Positions 11,481-21,829 of a DNA stretch of 64,000 nucleotides are shown in pieces. A program made the position numbers and the translations under genes. Numbering within the stretch: position 1 is the first letter of the stretch; each line of letters begins with the position of its first letter. The DNA is from Neolentinus lepideus HHB14362 ss-1 (taxonomy: Eukaryota > Basidiomycota > Agaricomycetes > Gloeophyllales > Gloeophyllaceae). Location: NCBI GenBank assembly GCA_001632425.1, contig KV425562.1, forward strand, positions 489,285 through 553,284. Direction: 5' to 3'. The notes under the pieces are model-generated. The model was not told the DNA's origin. It searched no databases and worked only from the letters and a program-made list of their open reading frames with translations.

Positions 11481-13274
11481 AGTCGAAATCTGTCACAGGT
11501 CACGTGAGATTCCAGCTACTGCGTGACACTCCCTTCGAAGTATGTATATTTTGTCAATATGAACTGAACTCTAGGGTCACTCCGAACTTCATCACCTCGA
11601 TTGTATGTTCCCTCTGCGACTGTACGATCGCGACTAGTACTGGCGTTATATCGAACCACGAGTGCCTGCTCCTGGTCCCTGCGCGCCCTTCAGGAAGATA
11701 ATGGGCTTTCCCTCCAAGTGATAGTGATGTCAGCCCGGAATCAGCTCAAATACTATATCGCTCGGCGTGTTGGTGTCATGACAAACGTTCAACAGGACTA
11801 CGCGTTTGACAGTGTATGGGGTACTAGTGGACTCGCGTACCAGTGAAACCTCAGCCGAATTTACGACCGCTCTGGATCTGACACATTAACGGAAACTATT
11901 CGTGTATAACATCGGCCATGGCGATAGATTTGCACTTTCCATGGAAGTGAGTCCAAGGAGCGAAGCACTTCAGGTGAGAGCTCAAGTACTTTGATGACGT
12001 TGGGACTTGATGTGTTCATGCGTATTTCAATAGGCTTTGTATACTTGGACCATCATCTATTTGGTTGCAGGATATGCTTTTAGAAATAAGCTGCCAAGGA
12101 CAGTGAGAATGTGTTCGTCTGTTGACTAGCGGCCAAGATCCATTTTCCAGCTCTCCAATGCCACCTTAGCTTAATTACATTTTCTTCGTTCAATCTGCCT
12201 AGCATCCGTCTGCAAACAACGACCATATCTCCAGCGTCATTGTATCAAGGGCTGCGCGACCACCTAGACAAATGGTCGCCTGTCCCATTCACGCAGATCA
12301 TCGGAGACCTCGTGAACATCGCTTCGTGCCGAACAATCACTTCCGGAAGTGTTGACTCTGGTCGACAGAGCGCGTCAATTCTGGACTGTATCTCCTGTTC
12401 TTGGCCTCGAGGCTTATATCCCCGGTCTCGCTGACGGCACCCCGATCTCCCCCTTCTGCCACTGGACCATATTCTGTATTCTAATGCACAAACAGGCAGG
12501 GATCCTGTCCGTGCAACAACGGGCGTACTTAGTTGACCGTGATTGTCGAAAGGCCAACGTGCGACTCCGACGCTCTCTCCTTTCTAGACTCACTGTCGCG
12601 TGCCTTATGGGCGAGCTAAACTCAACTCAAAGCGCGGACGACCTCGATGCGCAGAATACGCGTCGAGAAATGTATACAGGAACCGCGCTGTGTGACAGCA
12701 ACTCAGCGCCGCGCTAAGGTGACAGCGAGGCGATGAAGCTCAGAGCGGTGTCAGTATGGTCGTCGCGGCTGGTTGTAGGTGTCATCCTGTGCCGCGCCTA
12801 TCATGGCCTCAGCTAGCCATGACAGATCATGCACTGTCTGAGGCTCATTTCACCTGTACGTCCTTGTGAGGGTCGACCGGTTGCGCAGAACCAACTGTGG
12901 GAGATTGAGGAGGTGCGCACGAGGAATGCGGGCTAATGCAAGAGGCCTGATTCAGCAGAAGTCGAAGGCGATGGGGAAAGACTACACTGCTCACTTCCTG
13001 GAGCGTGTCGAGGAGAGAATGACGATGTAGGAAGGCAGAGATCGGATCTACGGACCTGAATTCCGCTCGGGAGCTAATATATGCGATGTTTTGTGTAAGT
13101 TATGAATATATGTGCGCATCCCAAAAATTCTTATCTTTCAGAGGACACTGCCTTGTACTATTTGGTACCAGTTATTTTAGGATACCAAACTTAGCGCTTG
13201 GTGAAGCATCGCATCCAAATATCAACTCGTTGTCTCCTGCACTCATACAGCGCCATATCCTGGACTGCACCTTC
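11481..13274 (+). pseudogene. Degenerate gene remnant upstream of kinase gene 1 (arm of inverted duplication)
   Basis: This stretch matches the reverse strand of about 28540-30430 over most of its length, with many substitutions and indels. Examples are the segments TTTTGTCAATATGAACTGAA at 11550 and GAGTGCCTGCTCCTGGTCC at 11661. Frames are broken by stops and short indels in both copies. Fragments of translated similarity are shared (for example FCQYELNSR versus FCQYKLNSR, and LERVEERMTM in both), so an ancestral gene is likely. I do not recognise its family. Confidence 0.5.
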
Positions 13275-16021
13275 ATGATTACTACACCTTCGACGATAAT
13301 GGACCAGACGACGCTCCGTGGCGAAGAACTCGTTCAACAAGTAAGCACCGTATACATCTTTTCGTCCTGACATGCACGCTGAAACCGCATTAGATTCTGG
13401 AGGCTTACAAGCGCAACGAAGATCATATCTTGATTTTCCAACGTCTTCGCCCTGTTCTGTTGTCTGAGGAGTACAAACGAGCCATCCTAAGTTTGCGTGG
13501 CGACGACGCAGATACTTTCTCGGGATTATTGCTGGAGGTGTGCCTGGTTGGGTTGATTTGGTACCATTGACAATCCATGTCTTGCATGCACAGGTGCAGC
13601 GCAATCCGAATGTCCTGGACCAGAATGTCATGAATGCACCGTTTCAGTCCGGTATCTCCTATCTCCTGGTGCTACTGGCACTGGAGCGTAAGCAAGACCT
13701 TCACAAGGTGCTACTTAAGGACAAGATTGTTCTCTCCCGCCGAGACCCTGTTGCAGGGGGTGGATTTGCTGACATCTTTCATGCGACTATGAGAGGTCAA
13801 CCCGTGGCTGCTAAGCGTCCGCGAGCTCATCTTCTTCCAATAGAAAGGGCAGTTCGGTTATGGAAAGTTAGTAGTCCGTACCTACGTGTGATGTTCACAT
13901 TTCTCATATGCCGTCTCATTCAGGATCTGCTTCGTGAAGTTGTCATCTGGCATAGTGTTCGACATGATAACATTTTACCCTTCCTGGGCATCGACTGTGA
14001 TGCATCAACTTCCATGTTTTGCATGGTGTCTCCTTGGATGTGTAACGGAACCATCATGGAGTTCATACGCAAGCATCCTAATGTGGACATTTGGAATCTA
14101 GTAAGATCCTTGCATACTTTGACTTTTGGTACCTAATCAAGGGCTATAGTTACTTGAAACCGCCAAAGGCTTAGCATATTTACATCAATGCAATGTTGTC
14201 CACGGCGACCTACGAGGCGTAAGGGCCTGACCCTTGTGATTGGACGATGATACTCACATATGACTGACCAGGGGAACATTCTGATTGATGATGATGGTCA
14301 TGCACGTCTGGCTGATTTTGGTTTGGCATCGATCGCCGATCAGACAAAGGCGTACACCAGCACTTCGGCAAGGCGGGGCTCAGCAAAGTGGATGGCACCA
14401 GAGCTCCATTTCCCCTCATCGCACTTCCGACGAACACCTGCTAGTGACATCTATGCATACGGTTGTGTCTGCATTGAGGTAGAATTTCAGACTGTTGCTA
14501 AGGTGTATTCTTACCTTTAGTTCATAGGTTTTCACGCTGGAAGGACCGTTTCCGGAATATAACGACGGAGGATTTCTGTTTGAACTAGATCGCGGAATTA
14601 GGCTCGAGCGTCAAGCTATAAAGTCTCGAGCCGGGAAAGTGATGCCTGACCTACTCTGGCATATTATATGGCGTTGCTGCTCCAGTCGATCAAGTGATAG
14701 GCCCGCGGTGACGGAACTGGCCAGCATGACACAAATGGGCACTTCCGAAGAGTTGCCAGTTGCCATTGTTATCAAGCGCGCATCTGATATCAGTACTGGT
14801 CCGGAGCTTCACAATACCATGCCACGTACTCAGGAAATGGCTCACCAGGATCCGCTTCCGCAGGCTGGGACTGCAGAGGCCTCACCAATCGCTGGGGATG
14901 ACATGCAGTCACGTCATCAGGATTGTAGTTCACCGAGTGTCAGTCCTAGCATAGATCCCGTAGAGACCACAGAGGACACTACAGACGAAACCTTTCCTGG
15001 GATCCCAGATCATCCCGATCATCTTACACCTCTACCACTACCGTTGCCCGTGGCCTCTGAAGAGGCGCAGTTCGGAACTTCCGAGCTGAATCACAGGCGT
15101 AGCGCGACGGATGTATTATCTGCCATACCTGATGGAGAGAAGAATCTGCAAGGTGAACATTCAGACACGGAGCTTATATGTTCCTCAAAGCTGGAGTTGG
15201 CGAGGATGCTTGGACAATCCTATAATCGTGCTGGCAAGCAGGAAGATCTGGACCAGGCGATCAAACTGTATGAAGAAGTTCTTCATCTACAACCAGCGCC
15301 TCATGATCCGGAAAGAGCACGGACTCTCAATGCACTGTCCCTGTGTCTATGCAGACAATACGTTAAGTCCGAACACCCAGAAGTGCTTGAGCGAGCAATA
15401 GCTCTACTACAGGAAGCGATACAGCTATGCGAGCATCCCGATAACAACCAAACTATAGACCGGGACATTCTACAAGGCAACTTGGGAGACCTGCTCAGTA
15501 CTCGGTATGGTTATCTGGAGCAGCAGGAAGATCTGGACGAGGCAGAAAAACTGCTCGAAGAACTTCTTCGTCGGCGACCAGCCCCTCACCCGAGGCGGGC
15601 ATGGACCCTAAATATGCTGTCTTTATGTTTAGAGAGGGCGTACGACAAGTCCGAGTCTGGAGACCTAGGGCTGCTTGAACGAGTGTTGAATCTACAACGC
15701 GAATCAATATCGCTGTGTGAACAGCCCCCGAAGCAAATCATGGACCCAGTCGTTCTACAGTCAAATCATGGAGTTTCACTCTGGCGGCGATACGATCGTC
15801 TAGGGCAGCGCGAGGATCTGGACGAGGCAATCAAGCTGTTCGAAGGAGTTCTTAATTCACCGCCACCTCTTTGGGTAACACGGGTAAATACTCTTCATAG
15901 CCTACGAAAGGCTCTTAAATGTCGATACCAGAAGTCTCGGGATCCTGCAGCGCTCGAACGATTGAAGGACGTGAAGCAGGAAATTGCATCGCTGAAGGCT
16001 GCCGAAGCACGTAAACCTTGA
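13275..16021 (+). CDS. TKL-like protein kinase with C-terminal TPR repeats (copy 1)
   Basis: Seven exons encode about 800 residues. Residues 1-130 form a helical N-terminal region (EELVQQ, ILEAYKRNED, AILSLRGDDAD, VQRNPNVLDQ) shared with the other copies. The kinase domain follows: loop VAGGGFADIFHA, lysine in VAAKRPRA, hinge VSPWMCNGTI, catalytic loop VVHGDLRGNIL, DFG in LADFGLA, APE in WMAPEL, then SDIYAYGCVCIE and SSRSSDRPAVTEL. HGD replaces HRD, as in many mushroom TKL kinases. A Ser/Pro-rich linker leads to at least four TPR-like repeats (QEDLDQAIKLYEEVL, QEDLDEAEKLLEELL, REDLDEAIKLFEGVL). All key kinase residues are present, so it is probably active. TPRs suggest protein binding; the pathway is unknown. 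Confidence 0.85.
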
Positions 16022-16931
16022 AGAACCGATTGTCGGCCATGTTCAGATTCGCGGAGGGCGAGAATCGTATGTAATTGGATTCCGAGATGCTGTGTCATAT
16101 TACTATTCATCTCATATCTAACAGTCTGCAGTCAAGGTTTCAGCATAGATAGCCAAGTAGGCCAGCTCGATTACGAATTAATCAACCGAGTGGATACGTT
16201 GTGCCGTCCAATTCTTACCAGTTGATAGTGACCATCCGAGCATCAGCTGGTGCAGTTAGAAGTCGCGGCAGTCCCGGTACGAAGTGAGCAGCGAGATGTG
16301 GTAGTAATCAAGGGAAGGTCGTTGTTTTCTTCTAGAGAGGTATAGAGTCTGAATCAGATCCCAGATCCCGGTCAAGAGGAAACACTACAAAATATTTTAG
16401 TCGAGACTACAAATGGCTGCCAATATCAGTTTCTAGAGCTTTTGTAGTGACGCTGCAAATCTTGCTGTAGTTGGTGAGCCATCGACCAATCAGATGACCT
16501 GAACCGTCAAGCTGCTCACAGAGATCTCATCGGGCTACATGAATCTTTGGGCGCGTCCTCAGTCGATGCATGGACTAGACGATAGCAGAACAAGATGCTC
16601 GGGCCCGCAGAGAAAGCACAGAGAAAACGTCCGAGGCTGCCTTCTCGACTTCCATTATCATGTACAAGCTTGTTGTCCTCGCTGGTCGTCCACTATTCTT
16701 GCAATCTCTAATCCGAGATGTATTTTCTGAAGTGGACGGCGGCCAGAAATCCTTTCCAGGTAGACGTTGACTGTATTTTACTTCCGATGATGCAGCACAG
16801 AAGCCCCAAGAACCCTATACAGGCACAGCAGAAGCGCATCCCAGCCCTTCACATGAATTTATCACATACGAGCCTTACCGAAGTCGATGCACGTTCTGCC
16901 TTCCCGAACCCCATCGATACCGCAACCCCTC
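16022..16931. other. Spacer with an inverted copy of a protease upstream region
   Basis: The first about 130 bp still match the sequence downstream of kinase copy 3 (24150-24284, opposite strand). Positions 16538-16855 match, in reverse orientation, the sequence directly upstream of protease 2 (21258-21590), including the string AGAAGCCCCAAGAACCC. No gene is apparent here. Confidence 0.6.
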
Positions 16932-18446
16932 TCAATTCGTCGTCGCATCCGTCCACGGCGTATTCGCGATCCCCACCTGCGCATTCGTCGTATCAAACAC
17001 CGAGTAGAACCGCTGCAAGAACGCAAAGCCATCAATGAAATCCAGCCCGCTCCCCGAGCTGCTCCCGAGGTCGCTCACGACCACGTAGATCTGCCCGTCC
17101 TGCCCGCCGATGCTGCTGTTCAGGCTGCGCGGCCAGATCTGCGCGTCTGGCGTCAGCTCGAACGTCGTCCCGCCGATGTTGAAGTACAGCGACTGCAGGT
17201 TGGTGAATTGCGACTCGGTGAGGGTGAGGAGGCCTGTGGACCTGGAGACGAAGATAATTCAGCAATCGAGTCAAGGGTGGTGTTGAAAATAGGCCTTACT
17301 GGTCCATGGTGGCTCCGGTCGCCTGCTGATACGCCTGGAAGGCGTCCGTAGCGATCAACAGCAACGTAGTTCCAGTATCGACAATCCCGGGGGCGCCACT
17401 CAACAAGCTCGTCCCGTCCTCGCCATACGTCAGATCCTGGTCAATTCCCCAATACTGCGACGCCGGCGAAGTACTCGTAATGGGCACGTAAGTGATCTCG
17501 CTGGTATACTTTGAGTCGTCGACGCCGCCGAACGTCATCTCGCCGTTCGCGACGTCCGTGCCGGTGCTCGGCGAGAAGGAGATGCCGATCGATTCAGTCG
17601 CGATCGTGCCTTGGGCGTAGAGGTTGTCGGTGACGGTGGGGACGGGGGCGTTGTCGGAGACGGTGCCTTGCGTGAGGTCTACGGGGCCGATACTGAGGAA
17701 ATCGAACGTACGAGTGAGTATACGCGCCTGGGAACGGGGGTCGGGGGATGTACGCACCCGAGGATACCATCGACATCGCCGAAGTCTTGGGTGCTGCTGG
17801 CAACGCCGATGGACTGATTCTGGATGACGAGGCTGGGTGCCAAGGTAACCGTGTCCGTGTCTAGTCCGATAGATCAGCATTCACCTCGTAGGGACATATG
17901 TGCGCGCATACATTCAGTGCCGGTGAACGATCCACTCCCATAGGTAACAGTCTACACAAGTCATGCCAAACGTCAGCGTTACCTCGGATTCAACGACGCA
18001 TATACATACCACACTCTTCCCGGTGCTATGACTAGAGCTGGTCGGAACGTATTTCTTCCCAGCACCCAACCAAGTATTCGACGACCCGGTATCAATCAAG
18101 AGGTTATACTGCGTCGGGGGCGTCCCCACGCCCACACTGGTCGAATACTCAACAGCTACCACCGCACCATTGCATCAGCATTGACCTCTACATATCAACT
18201 CCACTCACCAGCATCCGTAACATCAATACTCTGCCCTGCCCCGCCGCCGCCACTCTGCGCATGATGCCCGTGGTGGTGCCTGCGCCTCCTCCGCGCCTCA
18301 TAAAACGCAGCAGGTCCGTGGGGGTGGAGCCCCGCGAGGAACTTCTGCGCGCGGGCCTGGTCGCGCGCGACGATATCCTTCGCGTGGTGGCCCTTGAGGC
18401 GGGCGGTGAAGGGGAGGGAAGAGTTGATCACGACGTGAGACGGCAT
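16932..18446 (-). CDS. Polyporopepsin-type aspartic protease (copy 1)
   Basis: A family A1 aspartic endopeptidase of about 405 residues in six exons, from ATG at 18446 (MPSHVVINSSLPFTARLKGH) to TGA at 16932-16934. A basic propeptide (QARAQKFLAGLHPHGP, then an Arg/His run) precedes the mature part. The first active-site motif is LLIDTGSSNTWLGAG, the flap region follows (VTYGSGSFTGTE), and the second active-site motif is GIVDTGTTLLLIATDAF. The C-terminus reads FLQRFYSVFDTTNAQVGIAN. It closely parallels the second copy at 19686-21176 and the Irpex lacteus polyporopepsin type. No hydrophobic signal peptide is visible at the chosen start, so secretion would need another route or an upstream exon. 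Confidence 0.88.
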
Positions 18447-18497
18447 GTTGCGGCGTCCTGCTTACTTCAAGCTGTCGAGATAGAGGCACACGACCTC

Positions 18498-18504
18498 TTA
18501 TATA
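18498..18504 (-). promoter_or_regulatory. TATA box of protease copy 1
   Basis: On the minus strand this reads TATATAA, about 52 bases upstream of the protease start codon, a typical fungal spacing. Further TATATA-like runs follow to 18520. Confidence 0.55.
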
Positions 18505-18869
18505 CGCATATAGTATATACCCCCTCAGGTCCAATCCGTGTCTAGGGAACCACGACAGCCTCAGTACACCCCAAGCCCAAATATACATACCCGCATGCAT
18601 ATCAGAACCACAGAGACCCCCCAAGCAGTGCATCATTGCCATCTTTCGATTTCATCCCACACCTGCGGCACCGAGGGAAGCGTTCTCAGAATAGGCACGT
18701 CCCAGGAAAAAGGCAGAGAACCATTATAATAATGGAAACCTCAGCCTCGTCTGACCAGAGTGAACAAGGAAATCCCCAGAGCTCACTATACGCGTACAAC
18801 GCTAGAATGCGATAGCAAAAATACCCTTCCTGACATCCTTCCAAGCAGCCATATCCCCGGAGGACGTCT

Positions 18870-19180
18870 CAGCAGCCCCTCAAGCGTCTTATGGAACCAA
18901 GACACGAAAGCGAAATCCCCGCTGAACACTAAGACTTCCCCTTTCCTTGAGGCCGATTGCAGTGGACGGCTTAGTGTTCAGCGGTCACGGTGATCTCGCT
19001 TTCGTGCTTTCGTTCCAGGCTGTTCCATGTGCGCTTCAAGAGGGACTGCTGTAGTGGTCGTATGCGTTACTCCTTCCTTAGGGCCGAATGCAGTGTAACG
19101 CACACGACCGCCACCACAGCAGCCCCTCAAACAAACATAGACCCGAAAGCACGAAAGCGATGTCACCACTGAACACTAAG
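18870..19180. repeat. Three-armed palindrome (direct-inverted-direct repeat)
   Basis: A related sequence occurs three times in alternating orientation. Arm A (+) spans 18870-18933 from CAGCAGCCCCTCAA to GAACACTAAG; arm B (reverse) 18970-19051 from CTTAGTGTTC to GGGACTGCTG; arm C (+) 19117-19180 again from CAGCAGCCCCTCAA to GAACACTAAG. B and C extend into a longer hairpin through GTGGTCGTATGCGTTAC and its complement near 19051-19113. The two loops are themselves similar (TTCCTTGAGGCCGATTGCAG and TTCCTTAGGGCCGAATGCAG). Confidence 0.75.
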
Positions 19181-19685
19181 CCCAAGGAACCGGTAACGCG
19201 CACCCAAAGATAAGCCCACCAGAGCCTGAATACGCCTCTAAAGTTCAAAACATTCCACACACGTCGCACGAGCACCAGCAGGAAGAGCTCAAGACCCTGC
19301 CAGTCTCGACGGGCACGTACTACGTGATTTCCCACGCCCCACATCGACCGACGCCCGAAACACGATCGAGTCCACGATCGCGCCGCCACAGATCCCGACA
19401 CCAGTCACATCTCCCACCTAACTGCGGACGCCACCGCCACACAACACCTGCCACTTTTCTACAGTACAACTCAGTTTATTCGTAACAAAGTCGTCAGGGG
19501 CCGAATGTACAATAGTTTACAGAGTCGTATCGTCCAATCCACAAAGTCCTTCATACGCTACAAAAAAGAGTTCCATCTCACTTCCGCCTCAACCACCCAA
19601 ACACCCTCTTGCTCCACTTCCCCATCCCCCTCTCCTTCTCCTTCTCCTTCCTCTTCTCATCCGAAGTCGCACCACCCGCACCTAG
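19181..19685. other. Intergenic region between the two proteases
   Basis: No convincing gene is seen between the palindrome and the protease 2 stop codon. There is a short pyrimidine-rich TCTCCTTC tract near 19630. The one long frame on the minus strand has no recognisable content. Confidence 0.4.
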
Positions 19686-21176
19686 TCAGTTACTAGTAGC
19701 ATCCGTCCACGGCGTCTTCGCAATCCCAACCCGCGAGTTCGTCGTATCAAACACAGAGTAAAACCTCTGCAAAAACGCAAACCCATCAATGAAATCCAGG
19801 CCGCTCCCGCTCTGGCTCCCAAGATCGCTGACGACGAGGTAGATCTTGCCCTCGGCACCGCCAATCGTGCTGTTCAAGTTGCGCGGCCAGATCTGAGCGT
19901 CGGCGGTGAGCTCAAAAGTCGTACCACCAATGTTAAAGTACAGCGACTTGAGGTTCTTGAACTGCTCCTCCGTCAAGGTGAGCAGGCCAGTGGCCCTAAG
20001 GGAACACACGAATTAGCGAGTAAACATCACCGCGGCACAAACGAGACTTACTGGTCCATGGTAGCACCAGTAGCCTTCTCGTACTTCTGAAACGCATCCG
20101 TGGCGATCAACAACAAGGTCGTGCCAGTATCGACAATACCCGCAGCACCACTCAACAAGCTCGTGCCGCTCGAGCCGTACGTCAGGCTCTGGTCGATACC
20201 CCAGTACTGCGAGGCCGGAGAAGTGCTAGTGATAGGCACATAAGTGATCTCGCCGGTGTACTTGGACGAGTCGGTGGTGCCAAAGGACAGCTCGCCGTTG
20301 GCGGCGCTGGCCTGGGTGGTGGGCTCATAGGAAATACCGATGGACTCGGTGGGGATGGTGCCTTGGGCGTAGAGATTGTCGGTGACGGTGGGAACGGAGG
20401 AAGTACCGGTGACGGTGGTGGAGGTAAGGTCGACGGGGCCGATACTGTCGGATAGGGAGTAGATAGGTTAATGTATGCGCATATATGCTTGAAGAAAGCA
20501 TATACGAACCCAAGAATACCATCAACGTCGTTGAAGCCCTGCGCGGTGCTCGCAACACCGATGGACTGATTCTGAATCACAAGATTGGAAGAAAGGGTAA
20601 CAGTGTCCGTGTCTATCCAATCGCCGCATTAGTTTCCGGCGCATACGACTCGGAGATTAGAAATTCCCACATTCGGTACCAGAGAAGGAGCCGGAACCAT
20701 AGCTGACATTGACAGACTTGCCGGTGCTGTGGGCGGTGCTAGTGGGAGTGTACTTCTTGCCGGCACCGACCCAGGTGTTGGAGGAACCGGTATCAATGAG
20801 AAGGGTATATTCGGTGGCGGGGTTACCAACGCCGACAGATGCGGTGTAGGTGACACCTGTCGAGCGCGCATATAAGGACCTAGAGCGCCGAAGCTACAAG
20901 ATTTGGGTACTCACCGGCATCAGTAACATCAATGGACGAGCCGTTGCTGCCCGAGGGTGCGGTAGTGCCAGTGCCCGTGCCGGAGCCGGTGTCACCACCA
21001 GAGCCATGGTGCCCCCTCCTGCGCCTCTTAGCCTCGTGAAAGGCGGCGGGGCCGTGAGGGTGCAGGCCAGCGAGGAACTTCTGTGCGCGGGCCTTGTCGC
21101 TGGCAACGATGTCCTTCGCATGGCGCCCACCGAGGCGAGTGCTGAAGGGGATGGACTTGACGGCGACGTGGGACAT
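19686..21176 (-). CDS. Polyporopepsin-type aspartic protease (copy 2)
   Basis: Paralogue of the protease at 16932-18446 with the same exon layout and about 400 residues. It starts MSHVAVKSIPFSTRLGGRHA; the pro-region shares QKFLAGLHPHGPAAF. A Gly/Thr/Ser-rich linker precedes the catalytic domain. Active-site motifs are LLIDTGSSNTWVGAG and GIVDTGTTLLLIATDAF, with flap NVSYGSGSFSGTE. It ends FLQRFYSVFDTTNSRVGIAK. Family A1 enzymes of this kind are acid endopeptidases used in nutrition by wood-decay fungi. As in copy 1 no N-terminal hydrophobic segment is seen. The two genes are in tandem on the same strand, about 1.2 kb apart. Confidence 0.88.
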
Positions 21177-21236
21177 GGTGGTTACAGGAAACTATGGGTG
21201 GGATGGGGATGAAGGGGAGAGCAAGGGAGGGAGGGA

Positions 21237-21243
21237 TTATATA
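21237..21243 (-). promoter_or_regulatory. TATA box of protease copy 2
   Basis: The minus strand reads TATATAA about 61 bases upstream of the protease start codon. Confidence 0.55.
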
Positions 21244-21257
21244 GGCGGGTAGCGTGA

Positions 21258-21590
21258 AGGTGTGAAGGTGCGGGGGGGCTGGGATGTGCTTCTGCTGTGC
21301 GGGCGTGCCTGTATAGGGTTCTTGGGGCTTCTGTGCTGCGTCACCGGAAGCAAAATGGATAATGCAGTCAACGAAAGGATGTCTGGCTGTCGTCCACTTG
21401 AGAAATTACATCTCAGATTGGAGATTGCAAGAATATTGGGCGGCGACAAGCTTGTACATGATAATGGAAGTCGTTGGAAAGCAGCCTCCGATGTTTGCGC
21501 TGTGCATTCTCTGCTCCGGACTTGTTCTGCAGGAGCTATTGTCATTTGTCTGGTCCATGCGTTGACTCGTCCGAAAGCAGGAGATTCATG
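21258..21590 (-). repeat. Protease 2 upstream region, duplicated in inverted form at 16538-16855
   Basis: Read on the minus strand, this segment begins CATGAATCT and runs through TTCCATTATCATGTACAAGC and AGAAGCCCCAAGAACCC. The same order of blocks appears on the plus strand at 16538-16855. The two copies bracket both protease genes in inverted orientation. Confidence 0.7.
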
Positions 21591-21829
21591 TTGCCAGATC
21601 TCTGTGCGCAGCTCGACGGCTCCGACGACGCCACTTCGCGAGAGAGCTGCGAGCCACAGACTGCCGTACAAGGGCGATGCTTAAACTATGGCCAGTATGT
21701 TTTATTCCCACTCCCAAGTCGTGTATCTCTTTGTTCCCAGCCTCGACAAGAGTCGCCCCCTTCGCCATGACACCCTTGTCGGTGACCCCATCAGTCATTC
21801 CATAGACCGTCGCTGACAGCTTCCACCCA

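Noticed and set aside
19078..19401. 107-residue hydrophobic minus-strand frame
   Set aside because: It begins in the palindrome region, has no homologue that I recognise and no promoter or splice support.
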